Below are positions 1 through 9,283 of a stretch of 64,000 nt of DNA, in pieces. The DNA comes from Gemella haemolysans (GTDB lineage: Bacteria > Bacillota > Bacilli > Staphylococcales > Gemellaceae). The DNA lies in contig NZ_CP050965.1 in NCBI RefSeq assembly GCF_012273215.1, positions 682,001-746,000 of the forward strand, given 5' to 3'. The notes under the pieces were generated by a model. It ran no database searches and was not told where the DNA came from. It saw nothing but the letters and a program-made list of their open reading frames with translations. A program made the translations under genes and the position numbers. Within the stretch, counting starts at the first letter, position 1, and every line of letters starts with the position of its first letter.

Positions 1-300
1 GCGAATGTTAATAGGGGTGCTAAGTTGTTAAAATATCTTCAAGAAAAATATGGTCAACATATAGAAATACTTGCAGGTGCTGGTATTTCTACGGACAATA
101 TCAAAAAAATTATTACTAAAACACGGGTTAAACAGGTGCATGGAACATTTAAAAAGTATGGGGTAGACGTAACAACAACTGCTGACGATGTAAATTATAG
201 ATACACAGAAAAAGGGGATTTTGAAGAAGTTGATCCTGTACAATTAGCAAAAGCGATAGAAATAGTTAGAGATATAAATAAGGAAGAGATTAGTGTTTAG
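1..300 (+). CDS. cutC: Copper homeostasis protein CutC, C-terminal part
   Basis: This reading frame is open from the first base, so the 5' end lies outside the window. The visible 99 residues match the end of the CutC TIM-barrel family: a late barrel strand with a glycine-rich phosphate-loop-like motif (ILAGAGIST, usually ILPGGGI), then an HGT motif (usually HGS/HGT) and a C-terminal helix. CutC is a cytoplasmic protein linked historically to copper tolerance; its biochemical role is not settled. The stop overlaps the start of the next gene by 8 bases, so the two are probably co-translated. The family call is good; the function is known only from the family. Confidence 0.8.
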   Translation, partial: ANVNRGAKLLKYLQEKYGQHIEILAGAGISTDNIKKIITKTRVKQVHGTFKKYGVDVTTTADDVNYRYTEKGDFEEVDPVQLAKAIEIVRDINKEEISV

Positions 301-676
301 TAATATTCATCATATAGCGATTATTGGAACTCATTATCAAAAAACCAAAGAGTTTTATGTTGATAAATTAGGGTTTAAAGTAATAAGTGAGTACAATAGA
401 AAAGATAAAAATGATATTATTATAAATGTACAACAGGGTAATTTAGTATTAGAAATTTTTATAAAAGAAGATGCACCGATTAGACCGAAGATGCCAAATA
501 CAGAATATACAGGGTTAAGACATTTAGCGTTTAGAGTTGATGATGTCGAGAAGGTATTAGAAAAGTTTGATGAACTAGGTATTATTCATGAATCATTAAG
601 ATATGATGATTTTGATAATAAAAAGATGGCATTTTTCTTTGATCCAGATGGCTTACCGTTAGAAATACATGAATAA
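293..676 (+). CDS. VOC (glyoxalase/bleomycin resistance) family protein
   Basis: A 127-residue single-domain protein with two beta-alpha-beta-beta-beta modules typical of vicinal oxygen chelate enzymes. Candidate metal ligands are His in the N-terminal HHIAI stretch, Glu in LEIFI, His in RHLAF and Glu in the C-terminal LEIHE. It resembles the YaeR/SMU1112c-type glyoxalase-like proteins, whose substrates are mostly unknown. The start is GTG at 293, preceded by AAGGAAGAG, inside the end of cutC. A strong hairpin follows the stop. The family is clear and the substrate is not. Confidence 0.8.
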   Translation: MFSNIHHIAIIGTHYQKTKEFYVDKLGFKVISEYNRKDKNDIIINVQQGNLVLEIFIKEDAPIRPKMPNTEYTGLRHLAFRVDDVEKVLEKFDELGIIHESLRYDDFDNKKMAFFFDPDGLPLEIHE

Positions 677-720
677 AAATAAAGAAGAAACTTAGGAAAC
701 TGAGTTTTTTCTTTATTTTT
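677..720 (+). terminator. Intrinsic terminator after the VOC gene
   Basis: A long hairpin starts right after the stop: AAATAAAGAAGAAACTTAG pairs with CTGAGTTTTTTCTTTATTT around a GAAA loop, with G-U pairs only as imperfections. It ends in a T-rich run. It separates the cutC/VOC unit from the subtilase gene. Confidence 0.85.
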
Positions 721-742
721 TATAATTAAACAGAAAAATGTA

Positions 743-772
743 TTGATTTTACAGAAAATATATGTTTAAATA
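743..772 (+). promoter_or_regulatory. Possible promoter of the subtilase gene
   Basis: TTGATT at 743 and TAAATA at 767 are 18 bases apart, about 40 bases upstream of the AAAAGGAGAGG ribosome-binding site. The region is AT-rich, so the match is suggestive only. Confidence 0.4.
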
Positions 773-814
773 GAGAAATATAATTAAAATAAACTTAAAA
801 AAAGGAGAGGAATA

Positions 815-3800
815 ATGCAATTTAGAAAAAAAGCTGCTGTATCGTTCATAACAGCTACATTACTACTTACGAATCTACATGTAATGGATTTTAATAATTT
901 ACAGAAAAAATGGGTATATGCTGAAGAGAATGGAAAGGCTGAAGCCGTATCTAATGCTTCTGCACATACTTTTAAAGATGAGGACAAAGTTAAAATTATT
1001 GTTTCTTTAAAAGAGGACAAAGTAGATCCTAATTCTTTGAAAACTGAAGAAGGTAGAAAAGAACGTGAGAAAAGTACTAAAGAATCTCGTGAAAGAGCAT
1101 TAAAAGAAATTAAAGATAAAGGTGTTGATTATAAAGTATTATTTGAATATGATACGCTTTTAAATGGATTTTCTCTAGAAACTTCTTATGCTGATGCTAA
1201 AAAAATTCAAGCTATGGATTTTGTAAACAGTGTTGAAGTGAGTGTTGACTATGAAGTTCCTGAAACTACAACTAAAAATGATGAAGATGATACTGCTTTA
1301 AAAAACACAGTTATCGACAGTAATAGAATTATAGGTGTTCAAGGTCTTTGGGATAAAGGTTATAAAGGGCAAGGAAGAGTTGTAGCAGTTATTGACTCAG
1401 GTTTAGATCCTAATCATGATATTTTACATTTAACTGATGCTAGTAAAGCTAAATATAAAAATAAAGCGGAACTAGAAGCCGTAAGAGAAAAAGCTGGAAT
1501 TGACTATGGTAAATGGTATAGTGATAAACTAATTTATGCATTTAACTACTACGATTGGGATAATAACTTAAAAGAGAAAAAAGATAAGTCTCACGGTATG
1601 CACGTTGTTGGTACTTCAGTAGGTAATCCAACGAAAAAAGCACCGAATAATGAGTATGTAGCAGGTGTCGCTCCAGAATCACAATTAATCTTTATGAGAG
1701 TTTTCTCAGATAAACAAGGTGGAGCAAAAACAAGTACTTTTTTATATGTTAAAGCTATAGAAGATGCTGTTAAATTAGGAGCTGATTCTATTAATATGAG
1801 TCTAGGTGCTACTGCAGGAGCGGTAACAGAAGTTGGACAAGGTACTATCGATGCAATTGCACTTGCTAAAAAAGCGGGAGTCAATGTTGTAGTTGCAGCT
1901 GGTAATGATAATGTATTTGGAAATGGTCAGAGCAAACCAAGTGCATCAAACCCAGATTATGGATTAATCGGAACACCATCTGTAACATCAGACTCAATAG
2001 CTGTAGCAGCTATAAATAACAGTGTTATGAATACTGAGGTAATGACTGTTGTAGGATTAGAAGGAAATGAAGAATGGGATAATGGTGAAGCTACAATAAG
2101 ACCATTTGCTAAAAGATTTAATCCGAAAATTGAGTATTCATATTTTAATGCTGGTTACGGTTTAGAAAATGATTTTAAAAACCAAGATGTAAAAGGTAAA
2201 GTTGCAGTGATGATGCGTGGAGGTGGAAATACCTTTGCGGATAAAGTAGCAGCTGCTAAAAAAGCAGGAGCAGCTGGTGCTGTTTTATACAATACTAAAG
2301 AAGGTGGAGAAGAGTTACTTAACGTTGCTTTAAACAATTACGATAGTGACTTCCCTGTAGTGTTCGTTGGATATAAATTCGGTAATTTATTAGCAACTTA
2401 TCCGGATTATTACAAATTAAAATTCACTGGACATTTTAGTAAGAGACCTCACCCACAAGCCAATCAACTTGCTGATTTTACAAGTTGGGGTGTAACTGGA
2501 GATGGACTGTTTAAGCCAGATGTTACGGCACCTGGTGGTGATGTTTATTCATCATTTAATAATGGAACATACGGATTAGATAGTGGTACAAGTATGGCTT
2601 CACCACACGTTGCTGGTGCTGTATCTTTAATGAGACAAGTATTCCAAGAAAGATATCCGGATCTTCAAGGTGAAGAATTACAGAAATTAATTAAACACCT
2701 ACTAATGAGTACTGCGATTCCAAATTATAATAATGAAACAAAAGCATTTACGTCACCTAGACAACAAGGTGCAGGGGTTATTGATGTATCTAAAGCAGCT
2801 TTTGGTGATTTATATGTAACTGGAGACAATGACTATGGAAGTATTTCTCTTGGTAATGTACAAGATACATTTAAGTTTAATGTAGTACTACATAACTTAT
2901 CAGATCAACCTAAAGAACTTGTCTACAAGTCTTATTTAAATACTGATGGTGTAGAAAATGGACAAATTACACTAAAACCTAGACAATTATCAGAAAGTAA
3001 TGGAGAAGAAACAGTAGTTGTTCCTGCTAAAGGAGAAAAATCTGTTACGATTACTGTAGATGCTACACAATTTAGAAATGAATTAGAAGGGCAAATGCCA
3101 AATGGTTATTATCTTGAAGGATTTGTAAGATTCTTTGATCCTAAAGATACGAATACAGCAGTTGCTGGAATTCCATATGTTGGTTTCAAAGGTGAGTTCC
3201 AAAATCTTCCAGTAGTTGAAAAACCAATATATGAATTTAAAGGAAATGAAAAACCATTCTATTATTATAAACCTAATACAACAGAGCGTGATGATAAAAA
3301 TAACTTTACTTCATTAGTTACTGTTGATGTAAATGGTGAAGAAAAACATATAAAAGTTTTAGGAGAGTATACTGATCCTAAGAGTAAGTCTAATTATTTT
3401 GGTAAATTAGCATTTTCTCCAAATGGTGATAGACAGCACGATGAAATTGGATTTAAAGCAACTTTCTTAAGAAACTATGAAAACCTTAAATTATCAGTTT
3501 ATGCTAAAGATGATGTTGAACGTAAAAATCCATTATATGAAAATGGTAATGTTTCTGGTAAAAAGAATTTCTTCCATAACAAAGCTACGAATAAAAAAGC
3601 TGTGTTAGTTACTGAAACAAACTGGAAAGGTCAAGATAAGGATGGTAATCCATTACCAGATGGCGAATATCAGTATGTAGTTAGCTATAGTCCTGTTGCA
3701 ACAGGTTCGAAAATGCAGGAAACAGCATTTAACGTTACACTTGATAGAGTTGCACCACAAATTGTTGGTACAGGTGGAGTCTATGATGAAAAAACTAGAA

Positions 3801-5935
3801 CATTTAAACCTTATGCTGTAAAAGAAAACGGAAGTGGAGTGCTTTATAAGAAATTAAGCTATAAAGTGACTAAAAAAGGTAAAGACGGTAAAACTGTAGA
3901 GCAAGAAGTTGTGGTTGAACCAAATATTGATGGTACATTTACTCTTCCAGAGAAAGTATCTCTTGATAAATTTACTTATGAAGTAGCTGACTTTGCAGGA
4001 AACAAAGATAGTGTTGGTATTTCAAAAGTTCAGAATACTGAAAAAGGTACTGTAGAGGTTAAAACTATAGCTAAAGATGGAACAGGGGATTATTCTACTA
4101 ACGTAAGATATGCTATAAAAAATGAAAAAGGTGAGTTAGTTGGAGAAGACTTCACGAAGAATGGTAAGAACCTAACAGCTCTGCCATATGGTAAATATAC
4201 TGTACAAGTAGTTTTAACTGATGAAGCTCTTAAATTAACTAGTCCTAAAGAAGTTGCTTTTGAAATTACTAAAGATGATTCAACTAAAACGGTAGAATTC
4301 ATATTCGAAGAACAAAAGAGAAATACGACAATAATTAAGTTTGATAAAGTTATACCTGCTGGAGCAAAAGTATTTGTTACAAATGAGCAAGGTGAAAAAA
4401 CAGAATTATCTAGAAGTTTATATAATGAGAAAGAATTCCAAAAACGATTAAACAATGGTAAGTATACTGTTGAAGTAGTATTACCTGAGGGATATAGATC
4501 TTCTGAAAATAATTTTGAATTTGTAGTAGGAAACGGTCGTAATACAAAAGAGTTACAATTAAGTGTTGCTCAAAAAGTAGCTAGCGTAACAACTGCTGAA
4601 GGTGCAATTACACCAGCAACAGTTGAGTTTGGTGAAGCAAAACTATACAATGACTATAAACTTGTAGTAGGAGATGTTGCTAAAGATAGCAAGGAAAAAA
4701 TACTTAAACAGTTAACTGATAGTAAGATTGATTTAACTAAATATGATGTAGTATTTTATGATATCCATTTAGAAAATAGAAATAATAAAGTTGTAGAAGT
4801 TGATGGAACTAGAAAAGTTACTTTATCATTAGATAAAGCGCCAGCAAAATTTGGTCATGAGAAAAAAGATGGAACAATTGAACCGGTTAATGGTGAAGTA
4901 GTTGATGGTAAATTCGTCTTTACAGTAGATGGATTTAGTAATTTTGTGGCTCTTGTAGAGAAAAATGCACCTAAAGAAGAGGTTAAAGTAGATAAGAGTC
5001 AATTGAAACTAGCTTCTGATAATTTTAAAGCTACAACAGATAGTGATAAGTATGAATATGCTTCATTAGATGCTAAAGAGGCGTACAACAAAGCAATTAA
5101 TAAAGCTAAACAACTATTAGAAGATGAACATGCAACACAAGAAGAAGTAAATAAAGCTGTTGAAGAGTTAAATGCAGCTATCTCTAAACTTACCGGTGTT
5201 AAACCGCAAGAAGCAAAAGGTGAGCCAGAAAAAGTAGAAACTCCAAAAGAATACACAGGAGTACAAGCAGGAGCGATTGTAGAACCAGAGAAGGTAGAAG
5301 CTCCAAAAGAATACACAGGAGTGCAAGCCGGTGCAATAGTTGATTCTGCAAAAGCAGAAGCTCCTAAAGAATACACAGGAGTGCAAGCCGGTGCAGTTGT
5401 AGAACCAGAAAAAGTAGGAGCTCCTAAAGAATATACTGGTAAAGTAGAACAACCAAAAGCAGAAACTCCAAGTGTAGATAAAAAAGAGCTTGCGGCTGAG
5501 GTAGAGAAAAATGGTGACCTTACATCACAAGATAGCTTCAAAGATGCAGATGAAACAGCTAAGAAAGAATATAAAGAAGCTCTTAAAGTAGCTAATTTAG
5601 TATTATCTAATGCAAATACAAAACAAGATGAAGTAAACAATGCATTAGAAACTCTTAAAAAAGCATCAGAAAAAGTAAGTAAAGGAAAATCTAAATTATC
5701 AACATTACTTGGCGATGTATTTAAAAAAGATAAAGATAAAGCAAGTGTTGACTTAGCAGATGTAGCTAAAGATCAAGGAATGGTGGCGAACGATTCTCAA
5801 GTAAATCTTGGAACTGTTGGTAAATCAAATTCTCTATTAGCTAAAACAGGAACATTAGCTTTACCTACAACTTTTGTAGGATTTGCATTAATTTGTTTAG
5901 TATATGTACTAAGAAGAAGAAAAAATACTAAATAA
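815..5935 (+). CDS. Cell-wall-anchored S8 subtilase (lactocepin/C5a peptidase-like)
   Basis: A 1,706-residue secreted serine protease. An N-terminal signal peptide (first ~36 residues) is followed by a prodomain-like region and a subtilase domain with a complete triad: Asp194 in VIDSG, His260 in SHGMH and Ser593 in GTSMASPH. The oxyanion Asn is near 364 in AAGND. A protease-associated domain is inserted at about residues 415-545, as in lactocepins and C5a peptidases. A Fn3-like region follows, then two three-helix FIVAR-like domains (about 1393-1459 and 1556-1621) flanking 20-residue repeats with PKEYTGVQAGA. The C-terminus is a sorting signal: LAKTG at 1675-1679, a hydrophobic stretch and RRRK. 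LAKTG replaces the common LPxTG. It is monocistronic and the likely role is cleavage of host or nutrient proteins at the surface; the substrate is unknown. Confidence 0.92.
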   Translation: MQFRKKAAVSFITATLLLTNLHVMDFNNLQKKWVYAEENGKAEAVSNASAHTFKDEDKVKIIVSLKEDKVDPNSLKTEEGRKEREKSTKESRERALKEIKDKGVDYKVLFEYDTLLNGFSLETSYADAKKIQAMDFVNSVEVSVDYEVPETTTKNDEDDTALKNTVIDSNRIIGVQGLWDKGYKGQGRVVAVIDSGLDPNHDILHLTDASKAKYKNKAELEAVREKAGIDYGKWYSDKLIYAFNYYDWDNNLKEKKDKSHGMHVVGTSVGNPTKKAPNNEYVAGVAPESQLIFMRVFSDKQGGAKTSTFLYVKAIEDAVKLGADSINMSLGATAGAVTEVGQGTIDAIALAKKAGVNVVVAAGNDNVFGNGQSKPSASNPDYGLIGTPSVTSDSIAVAAINNSVMNTEVMTVVGLEGNEEWDNGEATIRPFAKRFNPKIEYSYFNAGYGLENDFKNQDVKGKVAVMMRGGGNTFADKVAAAKKAGAAGAVLYNTKEGGEELLNVALNNYDSDFPVVFVGYKFGNLLATYPDYYKLKFTGHFSKRPHPQANQLADFTSWGVTGDGLFKPDVTAPGGDVYSSFNNGTYGLDSGTSMASPHVAGAVSLMRQVFQERYPDLQGEELQKLIKHLLMSTAIPNYNNETKAFTSPRQQGAGVIDVSKAAFGDLYVTGDNDYGSISLGNVQDTFKFNVVLHNLSDQPKELVYKSYLNTDGVENGQITLKPRQLSESNGEETVVVPAKGEKSVTITVDATQFRNELEGQMPNGYYLEGFVRFFDPKDTNTAVAGIPYVGFKGEFQNLPVVEKPIYEFKGNEKPFYYYKPNTTERDDKNNFTSLVTVDVNGEEKHIKVLGEYTDPKSKSNYFGKLAFSPNGDRQHDEIGFKATFLRNYENLKLSVYAKDDVERKNPLYENGNVSGKKNFFHNKATNKKAVLVTETNWKGQDKDGNPLPDGEYQYVVSYSPVATGSKMQETAFNVTLDRVAPQIVGTGGVYDEKTRTFKPYAVKENGSGVLYKKLSYKVTKKGKDGKTVEQEVVVEPNIDGTFTLPEKVSLDKFTYEVADFAGNKDSVGISKVQNTEKGTVEVKTIAKDGTGDYSTNVRYAIKNEKGELVGEDFTKNGKNLTALPYGKYTVQVVLTDEALKLTSPKEVAFEITKDDSTKTVEFIFEEQKRNTTIIKFDKVIPAGAKVFVTNEQGEKTELSRSLYNEKEFQKRLNNGKYTVEVVLPEGYRSSENNFEFVVGNGRNTKELQLSVAQKVASVTTAEGAITPATVEFGEAKLYNDYKLVVGDVAKDSKEKILKQLTDSKIDLTKYDVVFYDIHLENRNNKVVEVDGTRKVTLSLDKAPAKFGHEKKDGTIEPVNGEVVDGKFVFTVDGFSNFVALVEKNAPKEEVKVDKSQLKLASDNFKATTDSDKYEYASLDAKEAYNKAINKAKQLLEDEHATQEEVNKAVEELNAAISKLTGVKPQEAKGEPEKVETPKEYTGVQAGAIVEPEKVEAPKEYTGVQAGAIVDSAKAEAPKEYTGVQAGAVVEPEKVGAPKEYTGKVEQPKAETPSVDKKELAAEVEKNGDLTSQDSFKDADETAKKEYKEALKVANLVLSNANTKQDEVNNALETLKKASEKVSKGKSKLSTLLGDVFKKDKDKASVDLADVAKDQGMVANDSQVNLGTVGKSNSLLAKTGTLALPTTFVGFALICLVYVLRRRKNTK
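5221..5440 (+). repeat. 60-bp tandem repeats in the subtilase stalk
   Basis: About 3.6 copies of a 60-bp unit in perfect register code for a 20-residue repeat containing PKEYTGVQAGA. Copies 2 and 3 are nearly identical at the DNA level, which suggests recent duplication. The position between the two FIVAR-like domains suggests a variable-length wall-spanning stalk. Confidence 0.9.
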
Positions 5936-5948
5936 TAAATTACTAAAT

Positions 5949-5994
5949 AATTCTCTTTAACGATTGTGTTAAAGAGAATTATTTCTTTATTTTA
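5949..5994 (+). terminator. Intrinsic terminator after the subtilase gene
   Basis: AATTCTCTTTAAC and GTTAAAGAGAATT form a perfect 13-bp stem around a 6-base loop, followed by a T-rich tail. Confidence 0.9.
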
Positions 5995-6012
5995 AAATTA
6001 TTAAAAAAGTTC

Positions 6013-6041
6013 TTGACATAATTTGATGAAAAATGTATAAT
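6013..6041 (+). promoter_or_regulatory. Promoter of the tRNA-His/tRNA-Cys pair
   Basis: TTGACA at 6013 and TATAAT at 6036, exactly 17 bases apart, form a perfect sigma-A consensus about 20 bases ahead of tRNA-His. This fits a strongly expressed stable-RNA unit. Confidence 0.9.
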
Positions 6042-6060
6042 AAATATTGTTCTTGATATG

Positions 6061-6136
6061 GCGGCTGTGGCGAAGTGGTTAACGCATCGGATTGTGGTTC
6101 CGACATTCGGGGGTTCGATTCCCCTCAGCCGCCCCA
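6061..6136 (+). tRNA. tRNA-His (GTG)
   Basis: The cloverleaf is complete. The acceptor GCGGCTG pairs with CAGCCGC, the anticodon loop TTGTGGT carries GTG at 6094-6096, and the T-loop is TTCGATT. CCA is encoded at 6134-6136. The base at 6060 is G and lies opposite C73, the extra G-1:C73 pair that identifies tRNA-His. Confidence 0.97.
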
Positions 6137-6155
6137 TTAAAATTTAATATCTTTA

Positions 6156-6229
6156 GGCGGCTTAGCCAAGTGGTAAGGCACGGGTCTGCAAAACCTTGAT
6201 CACCGGTTCAAATCCGGTAGCCGCCTCCA
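6156..6229 (+). tRNA. tRNA-Cys (GCA)
   Basis: The acceptor GGCGGCT pairs with AGCCGCC, with T73 and an encoded CCA at 6227-6229. The anticodon loop CTGCAAA carries GCA at 6188-6190. It lies 19 bases after tRNA-His and is likely co-transcribed from the promoter at 6013. Confidence 0.97.
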
Positions 6230-6238
6230 ATTTTTGAT

Positions 6239-6262
6239 CATCTTTTATAAGGTGTTTTTTTT
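6239..6262 (+). terminator. Probable terminator of the tRNA unit
   Basis: CATCTT pairs with AAGGTG (one G-U) around TTAT, followed by eight T. The stem is short but it is correctly placed just after tRNA-Cys. Confidence 0.65.
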
Positions 6263-6469
6263 ATGCCTAAATTACGGTTTATATTGAGTTTTTCTTCTCT
6301 CATTATAAAAATATTCGAAAATTTATTAGTAATTACCGAACATTATTTTAATAATATGTAAAATTATTATTGAAAAATGTTATTATTTCACTTTAAAAGC
6401 TAGATATATTGTTTTTTTTGTGTTAAAATTATATCAAATTTATTTTTAAAATATCGAGGAGGAAATAGT

Positions 6470-7357
6470 ATGAAGAAAATATTATTGGCGTTATTTAGTT
6501 TTATTTTTGTCTTTTCTATCGTTGGATGTACTGCAAAGACTGAAACGAAAAAAGAAGAAAAAGTTATTAAAATGGGATTTGTTCCTCTGAAAAATAGTGA
6601 GAAACTTGTAGAAGATCTTAAACCAATCTCTGATTATCTTTCTGAAAGATTAGGAGTAAAAGTAGAAGCTTTCACAGCTAGTAACTATATAGGTGTAGTT
6701 GAAGGTTTAGGCAGTGGAAGTGTTGACTTTGGTATCATTCCTCCATTTTCATCACTACTAGCTCAGAAACAAAGTAGTGCAAAACCTATACTAACATCAA
6801 AAGGTAAAACAGGAAAACCTGGATATACTGCTGAGTTATATGTAAGAAAAGATTCTGGTATTAAATCACTTCAAGATGTTAAAGGTAAAAAAGTAGCATT
6901 CGTAGATCCTTCATCTTCATCAGGATATATTTATCCAGGTGCTATGTTAGTTGAAGCAGGTCTTAACTTAGATAAAGATATTAGTTATCAATTTAGTGGT
7001 GGACATGATAAAAGTTTACAACTTCTTCTTAATAAAGATGTTGATGTAATTGCTACATTTGATGGAGTAGAAGATAGATATGCTAAAGACTTCCCTCAAG
7101 CAAAAACTGATATTCAAAAATTAGCCACTAGTGATATGATTCCTGGTGTTATGGTTACAACTTCTAGCAAAATGGATAAAGAGTTACAAGAGAAATTAGA
7201 AAAAGCTCTTCGTGATGTTGAAAATGATCCAAAAATGAAAGAATTATTCACAAAAATGTTCAGTATCACTGGATTTACTGATGTGGATCAAGATGCATAT
7301 AAAAAAGTAGAAGCAACTGCAAAAGTTATGAATGTTGATTTAGATAAAGTAAAATAG
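6470..7357 (+). CDS. phnD: PhnD-type phosphonate/phosphate ABC substrate-binding lipoprotein
   Basis: A 295-residue extracytoplasmic binding protein. The signal peptide ends in a lipobox with Cys20 (IVGC), so it should be lipid-anchored on the outer face of the membrane. The mature part fits the PhnD/PtxB family: MGFVPLKN at the first strand, then VDFGIIPPF and a serine-rich ligand loop, DPSSSSGYIYP, of the kind that contacts phosphonate or phosphate groups. It is flanked by the tRNA terminator and its own terminator. No permease or ATPase gene is nearby, so its partners must be elsewhere or it works alone. The ligand could be phosphonate, phosphite or another oxyanion. Confidence 0.85.
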   Translation: MKKILLALFSFIFVFSIVGCTAKTETKKEEKVIKMGFVPLKNSEKLVEDLKPISDYLSERLGVKVEAFTASNYIGVVEGLGSGSVDFGIIPPFSSLLAQKQSSAKPILTSKGKTGKPGYTAELYVRKDSGIKSLQDVKGKKVAFVDPSSSSGYIYPGAMLVEAGLNLDKDISYQFSGGHDKSLQLLLNKDVDVIATFDGVEDRYAKDFPQAKTDIQKLATSDMIPGVMVTTSSKMDKELQEKLEKALRDVENDPKMKELFTKMFSITGFTDVDQDAYKKVEATAKVMNVDLDKVK

Positions 7358-7364
7358 AAATATG

Positions 7365-7394
7365 AACTTGGTACATAATGTTCCAAGTTTTTTT
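7365..7394 (+). terminator. Intrinsic terminator after phnD
   Basis: AACTTGG and CCAAGTT form the stem, with an 11-base loop, followed by a run of T. Confidence 0.85.
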
Positions 7395-7435
7395 ATACCT
7401 TTTATGAAAGTAATTATTTTGATTAAATAAAACAC

Positions 7436-7464
7436 TTGAGATTTTTTACAAATAATTTTATAAT
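7436..7464 (+). promoter_or_regulatory. Promoter of ruvAB
   Basis: TTGAGA at 7436 and TATAAT at 7459 are 17 bases apart, about 30 bases upstream of the ruvA start. Confidence 0.75.
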
Positions 7465-7492
7465 TAAATAATCAATCAGGAGTGTGAATGTA

Positions 7493-8074
7493 ATGTACGC
7501 ATATATTAAAGGAAAAATTTCGGAGATAAATCCAACGAATATCGTTGTAGATAACAATGGAATTGGCTATGAAGTAGTTGTTGCTAATCCATATGAATAT
7601 CAATTAAATGAAGAAAAAATAGTTTTTATAAGTCAACAAGTAAGAGAAGATTCTAATATACTTTATGGATTTTCTAATAAAGATCAGAAAAAAGTATTTT
7701 TACTATTATTAAAAGTAAAAGGTGTAGGACCAAAGAGTGCTTTAGCTATATTAGCTGGAGGAACTAGCGAAGAAATTATAGGAGCAATTGAAAATCAAGA
7801 TGTAAACTATTTAACGAAGTTTCCGGGGATTGGGAAGAAATCTGCTCAACAAATTATTCTTGATTTACAAGGGAAGGTTGATTTCAGTATGACTAATATT
7901 AGTAGTGCTCCAACTGCTGTAAATAATTATCTAAGTGATGCAATGTTAGCATTAGAAGCACTGGGATATAGTAAAAAAGAACTTACAAAAATCGAGAAAA
8001 AATTATCGGCATTTGACTTCGCTGGTGTTGATGAATATGTAAAACAAGGATTAAAATTATTAATGAATGCATAA
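7493..8074 (+). CDS. ruvA: Holliday junction branch migration protein RuvA
   Basis: A 193-residue protein that binds four-way junctions as a tetramer and loads RuvB. It has the N-terminal OB-fold (MYAYIKGKI), two helix-hairpin-helix motifs (VKGVGPKSA and FPGIGKKSA) and the C-terminal RuvB-binding helical domain. The start is set at ATG 7493. The GTG at 7484 lies almost on top of the AGGAG site (7478-7482), while ATG 7493 has normal spacing and gives the canonical MYAYIKG start. It is followed by ruvB after 19 bases. Confidence 0.96.
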   Translation: MYAYIKGKISEINPTNIVVDNNGIGYEVVVANPYEYQLNEEKIVFISQQVREDSNILYGFSNKDQKKVFLLLLKVKGVGPKSALAILAGGTSEEIIGAIENQDVNYLTKFPGIGKKSAQQIILDLQGKVDFSMTNISSAPTAVNNYLSDAMLALEALGYSKKELTKIEKKLSAFDFAGVDEYVKQGLKLLMNA

Positions 8075-8093
8075 TTGATGAAAGGAGGAAATT

Positions 8094-9095
8094 ATGGAAG
8101 ATAGAATGGTATCTACTAGCCAAAATTTTGGTGAAGAGCGTGAGGAACAGTCTTTAAGACCGAAGTTTCTTAGTCAATATATAGGCCAAGAACAGATAAA
8201 AAGAAATTTAAAAATATTTATAGAAGCTGCAAAACTTCGTGGAGAAGTTCTGGATCACTGCCTACTATACGGACCTCCTGGATTAGGGAAGACTACACTA
8301 GCGACAATTATTGCTAATGAGATGGAAGTGGGGATTAAATATACTTCAGGGCCTGCAATAGAGAAATCTGGAGATTTAGCTGCTATATTAACTAGTCTTG
8401 AACCAGGTGATGTTCTATTTATCGATGAGATTCACAGAATAAGTAGGTCTATCGAAGAGATACTGTATTCTGCGATGGAAGATTTTTATCTTGATATTGT
8501 AATTGGAAAAGGTGAAGAATCGCGCAGTATTAGAATTGAACTACCGCCATTTACATTGGTGGGGGCAACTACAAGGGCTGGAGCTTTAACTGCACCACTT
8601 CGAGATAGATTCGGTGTGCATTGTCGTCTAGAATTCTATACTATTTCTGAACTACAAAATATTATAGAAAGAACATCTGATATTTTTGAATGTGATATAG
8701 ATGAAGAGAGTTCATATGAGATAGCTATGAGATCTCGTGGAACGCCTCGTATAGCGAATAGACTGCTTAAACGTGTAAGAGACTTTGCTCAAGTGAAAAA
8801 TGATGGTGTAATAGCTAAGGATTTAGCTGTTGAGTCATTAGATTTACTGCAAGTAGATGCAAAAGGTCTTGATAATATCGACTATAAGATATTAGAATGT
8901 TTGATTAAACGTTATGATGGTCGTGCTGTTGGTCTTGAAACAATTGCTGTGACAATTGGTGAAGAAAGTATCACTATAGAAGATGTTTATGAACCGTATC
9001 TTGTAAAAGAAGGATTTATAGAACGTACTCCGAGAGGACGTCGCGCAACACCTAAAGCATATCAACATTTAGGAATAACATATAAAGTTGAATAA
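8094..9095 (+). CDS. ruvB: Holliday junction DNA helicase RuvB
   Basis: A 333-residue AAA+ motor that drives branch migration with RuvA. Walker A (GPPGLGKTT) is at residues 60-68 and Walker B (DEIH) at 111-114. A sensor/arginine-finger stretch [18 protein letters not shown] follows, and the C-terminal winged-helix domain ends in [12 protein letters not shown]. The ribosome-binding site AAAGGAGG lies just upstream. The length is normal for the family. Reading with ruvA gives the usual ruvAB operon. Confidence 0.97.
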   Translation: MEDRMVSTSQNFGEEREEQSLRPKFLSQYIGQEQIKRNLKIFIEAAKLRGEVLDHCLLYGPPGLGKTTLATIIANEMEVGIKYTSGPAIEKSGDLAAILTSLEPGDVLFIDEIHRISRSIEEILYSAMEDFYLDIVIGKGEESRSIRIELPPFTLVGATTRAGALTAPLRDRFGVHCRLEFYTISELQNIIERTSDIFECDIDEESSYEIAMRSRGTPRIANRLLKRVRDFAQVKNDGVIAKDLAVESLDLLQVDAKGLDNIDYKILECLIKRYDGRAVGLETIAVTIGEESITIEDVYEPYLVKEGFIERTPRGRRATPKAYQHLGITYKVE

Positions 9096-9115
9096 CTAAT
9101 AAACAATGGGTTTCG

Positions 9116-9160
9116 ATAAGTTTGAAATATTATAATTTCATTTTTCGGAACTTATTTTTA
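9116..9160 (+). terminator. Probable terminator after ruvB
   Basis: ATAAGTT at 9116 pairs with AACTTAT at 9149, enclosing a second palindrome (TGAAAT to ATTTCA) with an internal loop. A T run follows. The fold is less regular than the other terminators here. Confidence 0.55.
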
Positions 9161-9283
9161 TAATTGTTTAAAGGAGTTATTGATAATATCTTTTAATTAG
9201 AAATGATATTAATTGTAAAATCAATTAAAGTATATTAAACTTGTTTAGTAAATTATTAGAAATTTTAGAAGGATTGAATTCGT

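Noticed and set aside
4999-5640. Long minus-strand ORF (213 codons) opposite the subtilase gene
   Set aside because: It is the shadow of the Ala/Lys/Glu-rich repeats, has no ribosome-binding site and no known family features.
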